Shown: positions 1-5,700 of the stretch, piece by piece
Position numbering within the stretch: the first letter of the stretch is position 1
Layout of the letters: every line of letters starts with the position of its first letter
NCBI GenBank assembly: GCA_002329245.1
Contig: DCTG01000098.1
Location: 8,355 to 15,098 of the forward strand
Direction of reading: 5' to 3'
DNA length: 6,744 bases
Source of the DNA: Clostridiales bacterium UBA1446
Lineage (GTDB): Bacteria; Bacillota; Clostridia; Oscillospirales; Oscillospiraceae
Translations under genes and position numbers: made by a program
Notes under the pieces: model-generated
Seen by the model: the letters and a program-made list of their open reading frames with translations, nothing else
What the model was told of the DNA's origin: nothing
The model's database searches: none

Positions 1-218
1 ATCACGTTCTTGAGCGTATTCATCAGCCAGCCGGGAGGGTTGCCGCTGCTCAGAACCTGCCCGATTTTGCCGCACGCGATGCAGAACGTGTCCTGCACCG
101 CTTCCTCGCCCAGATCGGGGTCCTGCAGGACCGCCCGCGCATAGAGGAACAGCTTCCGGTAATTCTCGCGGTAGAGCGTTTCCAGCTGTTTCATTTCCTG
201 AGACTCTTCCGTCAGCAT
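1..218 (-). CDS. ECF-type RNA polymerase sigma-70 factor, N-terminal part (runs off the left edge)
   Basis: The minus strand reads 72 codons from an ATG at 218-216 to the window edge with no stop. The protein begins MLTEESQEMKQLETLYRENY, followed by RKLFLYARAVLQDPDLGEEAVQDTF (about residues 21-45). This is the pattern of sigma-70 region 2 of extracytoplasmic-function factors: a tyrosine- and leucine-rich helix, then the acidic 'D..LGEEAVQDTF' core-binding helix. The later PPGWLMNTLKNV matches the DNA-melting and -10 recognition helix (W-L...A/T..N). Such factors direct RNA polymerase to envelope- or stress-response promoters and are often paired with an anti-sigma factor, which would lie beyond the left edge. 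The start is supported by AAGGCGG at 232-226, seven bases before the ATG. It is divergent from the secreted-protein gene at 492. Region 4 is outside the window, so the subgroup cannot be named. Confidence 0.85.
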   Translation of the reverse strand, partial: MLTEESQEMKQLETLYRENYRKLFLYARAVLQDPDLGEEAVQDTFCIACGKIGQVLSSGNPPGWLMNTLKNV

Positions 219-246
219 CCTTTCACCGCCTTAATTTTGTAGATTT

Positions 247-275
247 TTGGTGGTTAATACAATTATAACTATATT
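247..275 (+). promoter_or_regulatory. Possible plus-strand promoter for the secreted-protein gene
   Basis: TTGGTG (247-252), a 17-base spacer and TATATT (270-275) could form a sigma-A promoter with transcription starting near 282. The -10 matches five of six positions but the -35 only three, so support is weak. It would overlap the leftward promoter almost completely, so the two could not be occupied together. It would give the gene at 492 a leader of about 210 bases. Confidence 0.3.
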
Positions 276-290
276 ATCGGGACATAACAA
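262..290 (-). promoter_or_regulatory. Sigma-A type promoter of the ECF sigma factor gene
   Basis: Read on the minus strand, TTGTTA (290-285) and a perfect TATAAT (267-262) are separated by exactly 17 bases. The -10 lies 43 bases upstream of the start codon at 218. The -35 matches the consensus at four of six positions. It directs transcription leftward into the sigma factor gene. The -35 abuts a GGGACAT sequence at 279-285, which could be part of an operator. Confidence 0.6.
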
Positions 291-338
291 CCAACCGACT
301 ATAAATGTCCGGCAAAAATAATTTTGTTGGACATGTCC
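279..338. repeat. Four copies of GGACAT in the divergent intergenic region (possible operator)
   Basis: GGACAT occurs at 280-285 (plus), 305-310 (minus), 329-334 (plus) and 333-338 (minus). The last two overlap to form the perfect 10-base palindrome GGACATGTCC. The first copy touches the -35 of the leftward promoter. The first two copies face each other across 19 bases. Clustered copies of one hexamer between divergent genes fit a transcription-factor site, but no known regulator is recognised, and they could instead be RNA-pairing segments. Confidence 0.35.
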
Positions 339-399
339 CTTTTCGGCCTTTTCCATACATATGTAGGGTAGGAGTTCCTGATAGGAAACCGGAAAGGGG
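337..399 (+). ncRNA. Possible structured 5' leader (imperfect long stem)
   Basis: The pyrimidine-rich stretch 337-354 can pair with the purine-rich stretch 384-399. The proposed pairs are CCC with GGG, TTT with AAA, CGG with CCG, TTT with AAA and CC with GG, interrupted by small bulges. The stem encloses TACATATGTA (356-365, a 10-base palindrome) and a small TTCC/GGAA hairpin candidate (375-387). Shortly after it, a five-codon ORF, MGKKV (408-425), sits just upstream of the gene at 492. The GGTGAGTCCC near 398 recalls part of a cobalamin riboswitch core, but the CCCGCCACTG element is absent. No known riboswitch class is recognised, and the structure was found by eye. Confidence 0.25.
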
Positions 400-491
400 T
401 GAGTCCCATGGGCAAGAAAGTATAAGTAAAATCAGTTGGTGTGATTTGACAGATCAAGAAATATATAATAATATGAAAGGGGATTTTACAA

Positions 492-1070
492 ATGAAAAAG
501 CGGATACTTTGCGGATTTCTGGGCGTAATGTTGCTCTGTTCCTTTGCCGTTCTCCCCGCCGGAGCGGTGGAAGATGATCAAGCTATCCAGGCTGTTGAAT
601 ACGAAGACTTCTCTTTTGATATTACTGTACCGCCGGAAGGAAATGAACCAATCAGTAAAGTATTATATTTTTATGAAAAGGGAGTAACTGAAGAAGGCAC
701 TTTACAGTTAGGGGTTACGGATAACTTGCCTGCTGGAGTTGAGGCAATTAACTTCTGGATTGTCGATATGGTACCTACAGGTTATGCTAGAACATACGCG
801 CCGGAAATTACAGTTCCATATGATATGGCTGTAATAACTTATTTTGAAGCGACATTAGACTTCGATGATGGTACGTATGGATGGACATATTTTTCTGGTT
901 CTGCTACTGGCTTAACCATGTATTATGATTGGAAGACTTATAGCAATCCAGGTACTTATACTGTTACGGTCTCAGAAGGTACAATGATTATGCAAGGAGA
1001 GCCTGAGAGAGTATATCCAAGAGATGCTTACGCAATCACAATAGATCCAAAGACTATATCTGTTTCATAA
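492..1070 (+). CDS. Secreted protein of unknown family (Sec signal peptide)
   Basis: This 192-residue protein has a classic Sec signal peptide: MKKR, a hydrophobic core (residues 5-21) and a PAGA site with predicted cleavage after Ala25. The mature part is acidic, rich in aromatic residues, and alternates short beta-like stretches (for example EAINFWIVDMV, MAVITYFEATLDF, WTYFSGSATGLTMYY). It ends with NPGTYTVTVSEGT, typical of the last strands of immunoglobulin-like or other beta-sandwich modules. No catalytic motif, sorting signal (LPXTG) or membrane anchor is visible, so it is probably released or surface-associated. The start is supported by GAAAGGGG (475-482), nine bases before the ATG. 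Its base composition is AT-richer than the sigma factor or the large ORF on the right. Because it diverges from an ECF sigma gene, it might be an envelope target of that factor (inference). I do not recognise the family. Confidence 0.8.
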   Translation: MKKRILCGFLGVMLLCSFAVLPAGAVEDDQAIQAVEYEDFSFDITVPPEGNEPISKVLYFYEKGVTEEGTLQLGVTDNLPAGVEAINFWIVDMVPTGYARTYAPEITVPYDMAVITYFEATLDFDDGTYGWTYFSGSATGLTMYYDWKTYSNPGTYTVTVSEGTMIMQGEPERVYPRDAYAITIDPKTISVS

Positions 1071-1089
1071 GAGAAAAAAACCTACCAAG

Positions 1090-1129
1090 GCTATGTCTCC
1101 GGGGATATAACAATCCCCGGGGATATAGC
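1090..1129. terminator. Long hairpin after the secreted-protein gene, possible terminator
   Basis: A 17-base arm at 1090-1106 pairs with 1113-1129 around the six-base loop ATAACA, with 15 of 17 positions complementary; the core is CCGGGGAT/ATCCCCGG. It begins 19 bases after the stop codon at 1068-1070, the expected place for a terminator. On the plus strand only TTGTCCAATAACATTTTC follows, not a proper T-run. On the minus strand a run of seven T (complement of the A-run 1074-1080) lies nine bases beyond the stem. Rho-independent function is therefore uncertain. Confidence 0.45.
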
Positions 1130-1187
1130 TTGTCCAATAACATTTTCAACAAAAGCCTTTGCCTTTCGAATTAAACTACTTAGTTGA

Positions 1188-1205
1188 AGAAGGTGTTTAA
1201 TCATA
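1188..1205 (+). promoter_or_regulatory. Ribosome-binding site that points to an ATA start codon
   Basis: AGAAGG at 1188-1193 is the only good Shine-Dalgarno site ahead of the lipoprotein frame. Nine bases later is ATA (1203-1205) followed by AAA AAA, exactly where ATG AAA AAA would be expected. ATC at 1200 is the other rare candidate, with six-base spacing. There is no ATG, GTG or TTG in frame between the upstream stop and TTG 1221. Confidence 0.5.
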
Positions 1206-2213
1206 AAAAAAATAGTTTTTTTGTCACTCATTTTTATCTTGCTACTAGTTGGATGCAATTCAGGAGAAAGCGTTACTGAACCGGATATTATCCAGACGCA
1301 AGGCAAATCGTCTGAAGACAATGGCGACAAAGGACATCCTGATTTTGGAAATAGTTTCTGGGGCGACAACATGGAGCAGGTTTATACACAGGAAAGCGGC
1401 GGACTATGGCGGCTTTACACTGCGGTATCTGAGTTCGGCGGTTTAAGCGCAGCTCCATATTTTCAATTTGATAAAAATGGAAAGCTTTGCAGTGGAAGTT
1501 ATACGAATTTAAAAAATCCAGACATGGATAATTTTACGGCTTATAAAACTGCTAGAAAGTATTTGGTCGGTTGCTACGGAGAACCTATGGAAGAAAATTT
1601 TTACGATATCAACGGCATTGTGCTATCATCTCTGGAAGAAGCTGCAAATACCGGTGGTTGGGCAGAGGCTAAATGGTATATTAAAACTACCGAGAATGAC
1701 AATAGGACTCGCGTTAATTTGAGACTGGTGCGGGACGGGAGTGTAAAGGTCGATTTTATCGCTGAAGAAACGGGAATGATACAAGAAAATAAGCCGGATT
1801 TTGGGAACAGTTTCTGGGGCTGCAGTAGAGAAGATGTGTATAAAAATGAGGGCGGTGGTCAGTGGCAGCTTCAAACTATATATGAGTTTGCGGGGGCCTT
1901 AGTACCTACATATTTCGGTTTTCAAGAAAAGGAGTTACTCCTGAATTTTGGGTATTATGACCTTACAGAATCCGACATGGATGGTCTAACTAAAAATGAA
2001 AAGTATGAAACCGCACGGGAGTATTTAACCGCTCTAAATGGAGAACCTGCTATTGAATCCTTCATCGGTCAAAATACAAAGCTGCCTTCCTTGGACGGAG
2101 CGGAAGAAGCATATGCTATATGGTACATCAAAACACCTCAAGGCGATCGAAAAAGTGTTGTTGGTCTATCATATAAAAATTCCGGTATATTGGTATCGGT
2201 TAACAGCATGTAA
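1203..2213 (+). CDS. Lipoprotein with two tandem copies of an uncharacterised domain; probable ATA start
   Basis: From 1203 the frame reads (M)KKIVFLSLIFILLLVGC-N, an ideal lipoprotein signal with lipobox LVGC. The cysteine would be lipidated and the protein anchored outside the membrane. The first standard start, TTG at 1221, would remove both lysines and lies 27 bases from the Shine-Dalgarno AGAAGG (1188-1193). ATA at 1203 is nine bases from it. An in-frame TGA at 1185-1187 rules out a start further upstream. After a short polar linker come two homologous units, about 140 residues each. Counted from the TTG codon, they span residues 40-180 and 192-328. Each begins PDFGNSFWG and shares VY, a glycine-rich turn plus W, YEF/SEFGG, an SDMD/PDMD motif, TAREYL/TARKYL, GEP and a WYIKT strand. 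No enzyme motif is seen; an extracellular binding role is a guess. It lies 132 bases after the secreted-protein gene, on the same strand. Confidence 0.75.
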   Translation: MKKIVFLSLIFILLLVGCNSGESVTEPDIIQTQGKSSEDNGDKGHPDFGNSFWGDNMEQVYTQESGGLWRLYTAVSEFGGLSAAPYFQFDKNGKLCSGSYTNLKNPDMDNFTAYKTARKYLVGCYGEPMEENFYDINGIVLSSLEEAANTGGWAEAKWYIKTTENDNRTRVNLRLVRDGSVKVDFIAEETGMIQENKPDFGNSFWGCSREDVYKNEGGGQWQLQTIYEFAGALVPTYFGFQEKELLLNFGYYDLTESDMDGLTKNEKYETAREYLTALNGEPAIESFIGQNTKLPSLDGAEEAYAIWYIKTPQGDRKSVVGLSYKNSGILVSVNSM

Positions 2214-2230
2214 GCTTTAAACGCCCATAT

Positions 2231-2556
2231 GAATAAGCGGTGCCATCGACACATCATGTGGCGGTGGCACTGGCTTTATAGTTGGCCTGGACGGCTTCTG
2301 AGCAAGGCAGCAATCCGACGAAATCGTCCGGTGGCATATTTGGGGCATTCCGAAAAATGTGCGTGGGATAAGCATATAGATTCAGGCCGTTTTCTTTTGC
2401 TGTCCCTATGATGCTGAACATGACGGCACTGGCTCTGGCTCCCCGTGGCGTGTTGGCAAACAGGAAGTTCTTCCGGTTGATGACGAACGGCTTGATGCTG
2501 CGCTCCGCCCGGTTGTTGGAAATCTCCAGCCTGCCGTCCGTATTATACTCAATCGG
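2231..2556 (-). mobile_element. Truncated IS66-family element, 3' end only
   Basis: The segment carries the last part of an IS66 transposase on the minus strand and then a short tail. The plus-strand sequence AATAAGCGGTGCC (2232-2244) resembles the GTAAGCG-type terminal repeats of IS66 elements, so the element's outer end is probably near 2231-2233 (inference from memory of the family). The matching other end, the two small accessory ORFs usual for IS66 and the rest of the transposase are missing. No target duplication can be defined because only one end survives. Confidence 0.6.
2254..2556 (-). pseudogene. IS66-family transposase (TnpC), C-terminal fragment
   Basis: The minus strand gives 100 open codons ending in TGA (2256-2254). 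Near the start is GRLEISNNRAERSIKPFVI, followed by NRKNFLFANTPRGARASAVMFSIIGTAKENGLNLYAY. This is the hallmark C-terminal end of IS66 transposases: the NNRAER segment, whose glutamate is generally taken as the third catalytic residue, and the conserved GARASA...TAKENGL helix. The usual SIIETAKENG has become SIIGTAKENG, and a conserved C-terminal LLPW is LLPC. Upstream of residue 1 of the fragment there is an in-frame TAG (2562-2560) and no further homology, so about four fifths of a normal protein of roughly 500 residues is gone. It cannot transpose. It marks a past insertion and deletion event between the lipoprotein gene and the large phage-type ORF. Confidence 0.85.
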
Positions 2557-2781
2557 ATGCTAATAATCCCATCGTAGTGGTGCCTTAATATTGGCGGTTT
2601 TTTCTACATGCCTCAATAATATTTATTCTGATTCCATATAGGGGAGGTATTTACAACCTCCCCTATATGGCGACTTAGCTCTATCTCTAATTCTCCTGTC
2701 AATATAGCCGGCTTGATGGCCTGATATTTTACGATATTCTGCCCAAAAATATGCGCTGACACCGTTCTACGCGATGATAAG
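2557..2781. other. Non-coding junction between IS66 remnant and large phage-type ORF
   Basis: This 225-base stretch has no supported gene. It contains a perfect inverted repeat (2634-2670) and then sequence of unknown origin. Within it, 2717-2776 is open in a frame different from the downstream ORF (WPDILRYSAQKYALTPFYAMIR, then TGA at 2783-2785). The downstream ORF's own frame is open only back to a TGA at 2722-2724. This could be decayed upstream coding sequence of the polyvalent protein, but no homology is recognised. No promoter was identified. Confidence 0.4.
2634..2670. repeat. Perfect 15-bp inverted repeat with 7-base loop
   Basis: CCATATAGGGGAGGT (2634-2648) is the exact reverse complement of 2656-2670, with ATTTACA as the loop. 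The stem is GC-rich in its centre and would be very stable as RNA or as a cruciform. Neither strand shows a T-run directly after it, so it is not a textbook Rho-independent terminator. It may be a terminator with a decayed tail, a small mobile inverted repeat, or the end structure of an inserted element. Confidence 0.6.
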
Positions 2782-5700
2782 ATGAAGCTGGAACGTCGGC
2801 GCGTCAGTGGAGAGTACCGAATTGAGATTACCGGGCAAAACCTATGGTATATCGCCAGGAATTTCTCCGACATCATTGCCGAGCGGATTAATTACAATTA
2901 CCGTTACTTTATCCCAACCGGGGAAAAGGGCAAAGCGATTATCTCTAAGATCATGGAACTAAACCCCGTGCTGGAAGTGCGGAAGAAGCTCATTTCTCCG
3001 GATGATGAGGACGATGCAAAGATCAGCACGGACCCGACAAAGCAGGACATAAAATCCAATGAAACTTCCATCAACGCGAGCAGACTTCCAGCCGTGTTCA
3101 GCAAGGTTCGCTTCCAACCGTATACCGTAAACCTGGATATCGGCGGCGGGAAATTTGACAACGTGACGGATTTTCTTGCCTCGCAGAATGTGAAAAACTT
3201 TATTTATGACCCGTATAACAGAAGCCCGGAACATAACGCTATGGCGGCTGCCGCAACCGAAGAAGGGCAGAGCGATACCGTTACGATTTCCAATGTGCTC
3301 AATGTTATTCGGGAGCAATCTGCGCGTAACGAAGTGCTTGCAAACGCTGTAGACGCTGTAAAGCCGGATGGGACGGTTTATATTACTGTCTATGAAGGCG
3401 ACGGCAGCGGCGTCGGGAAAGAGACTTCAAAAGGATGGCAGGAAAATAGGCTCACGTCCTCTTATATCCCGGAAATTAGGAAATATTTTTCCGATTTGAC
3501 GATAAAGGATAAAGTGATTTATGCACGCGGGCCGAAGAAAGACAAGTTGGGGAATACAGATGGGCTTACCGGATATGGTATGCCCATGCTCCCCGCTGCG
3601 ACAGGGAAAAACACTTCCGGAGAAGCAAAGCGGGCCTCGGAGATTGTTTCAGATTTTGCCGACAAGCTCAACGCATTTATTCGCAAGGACCGCGTTTCTG
3701 CCGGACGCATTGGGGAATTCAATCGTAAAACCCATATGATTCGCATTAAGAAAGCGAACGATATCCCGACGCTCTCCCATGAAACCGGGCACTTCTTAGA
3801 CAAACTTTTCAATCTCAGCGGAACGGCAGACAGGGTAACAAATAAGCAGCTTGAAGCCCTTGGAGCTGCGACCTCTCGCAAGAGCTATTCCCCGGCGCGG
3901 AAGCGCCGCGAGGGAGTGGCGGAATTCCTGCGGCGGTATCTTACCGGAGACGAAGAAACACTCCGGACTGAATTTGCTCTGGCATATGAGCATATCACCG
4001 GCAAGCTTCCGGACAATATCATGAAAGCTATAAACGAGCTGAAGGATGATATCTGGAACTTGACGAATCTCACTCCTTCCGCCCGTGTCCGTTCTTCCGT
4101 TGTTCTCCCAGGGGACAAGGTTAGAAAAGGCCCCGGCATTGATATCAGGTCGACATTCCGAAAAGTGTATGCCGGTCTTGTCGATACGACCTATCCGGTT
4201 GAATGGGCTGCCGGGAAGCTTTCGGGGCCGGAAGCGCAGGAGCATATAAAACACGAACTTTCTGCCATGCGTGGCTATGAGGGCGCTGCCTTGTTTTCTC
4301 TGAATCCGGACGGGAAGCCAGGCCATTATCAAATTAACCTAAAAGGCGAGCGCGTAGGTGAATCTTATTACGATATTTTGAAAGCCGTAAACGGAAGCGA
4401 GGAAATGCTTTCGGACTTTGCGGTTTACAATGTCGCGCGCCGTGCAGAGGATTATTTTAATAGGGGCTTGGAGCTGCCTGATTCACAGGAAACCTATGAG
4501 GCTACCGTCGCGGAAATGGAGAGAAAATATCCGCAATTCAAAGAGACATTTGAAAAGCTGGTGAAATTCCGTGCGAATAACCTCCATCTGCTTGTTGAGG
4601 GCGGGATTATATCGGAAGATAAATACCATGAAATTTTAGCGGCAAATCCGAACTATGCCCCCCTGCAGCGCATACTCGGAACATATAGAAAAGAAACCAT
4701 GGGGCGCGTCTCCCTTCGCACTGGTTCAAGCCGGGCGATCGGCGGCAGCAAAAAAGTAATTCATGAGCTTCGCGGCGGCGGTGAGGACATTATTAATCCC
4801 ATCGAAAGCGATATCAACAATATATTCCTGTACCTCTCCGCGGCACAGAGGAACTATATCCTCATTGAGCTGGCGGAAATGGCAGATAAAGCTGAGGGCG
4901 CCGGGAACATCATGGCAAGAGCTAAGACAAAATACAAAATGACCTCCTTCAACCTGTCTCAACTGAAAGGAGAGATCGAAAAGGCGCTTGGCGTCCTGAC
5001 AAACAATGACTTCGATGTACATGCCCGTGTATTTCAGCCGAACTATATGGCTGGAACAGATCAAGTTGTAATCTATATGGATGGTGAGCCGGTCCTATAT
5101 GATCTCGATCATGAATTGTATCTTGCCTTAACGGACGTGTCCCCAAGGAGCGGGAACATCATCCTGCGTGTTGCGATTGCCGCCTCGACGCTGCAGAGAT
5201 CAGGAATTCTCTTTACCCCGCGCTACATATACCGAAATCTCGCTCGCGATACGCTTCAGAACCTTATCGCCTCCGAATCTGGGCTGAATCCAATTAACAT
5301 CTTGGATGGCCTTATCTCCATGCTTCAAAAAGATGAATGGTATCGCCTTGTCCAGCGCAGCGGCGGCACGACGAACTTCTTTACCGTAAACGACCGGAGA
5401 TTCGCCCAGGAATCTATTGAAGATATCCTCTCGGGGCGGAGCAAGGCCGCAAGGTATTGGAATAAAATTAAGCACCCGCTTCGGACAATGCAGGATGCTA
5501 TAGAGATTGGAGAAATGGCCGGGCGTCTCGGTGATGTGAAAAGGGCGCTGAAAGAACTCGGAATTAATCCGGAGGAGATGGAACTTGATCGAGAAACAGT
5601 GAAAAAAGTAATATATCAAATGCGGGACCTTTCCGTAGACTTTAAGCGGATGGGCAGATGGGTTAGGAAGTATAACGCAAATCGTATCATTAACTTCCTG

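Noticed and set aside
356..365. CATACATA near the TACATATGTA palindrome as a sporulation sigma -10 element
   Set aside because: No matching upstream element at the right spacing; the short match is not informative.
384..425. Resemblance to a cobalamin riboswitch core (GGTGAGTCCC)
   Set aside because: The conserved CCCGCCACTG element and the adenosyl-pocket context are absent, and the downstream gene has no link to cobalamin.
446..474. Perfect TTGACA (446-451) with TAATAT 17 bases later, a possible promoter for the gene at 492
   Set aside because: Transcription would start on the Shine-Dalgarno site and leave a leader of about 10 bases; the better TATAAT (464-469) is only 12 bases from the -35. 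Probably coincidental in AT-rich DNA.
305..577. 90-codon plus-strand ORF in the divergent intergenic region
   Set aside because: It has no Shine-Dalgarno site and no protein-like composition, and it runs out of frame into the signal-peptide region of the well-supported gene at 492.
2229..2411. 60-codon plus-strand ORF after the lipoprotein
   Set aside because: It is antisense to the IS66 transposase fragment, whose family motifs on the minus strand explain the sequence.
3796..4332. 178-codon minus-strand ORF and other long antisense ORFs inside the large gene
   Set aside because: They are antisense shadows of the 1302-codon frame, with no ribosome-binding sites or recognisable domains.
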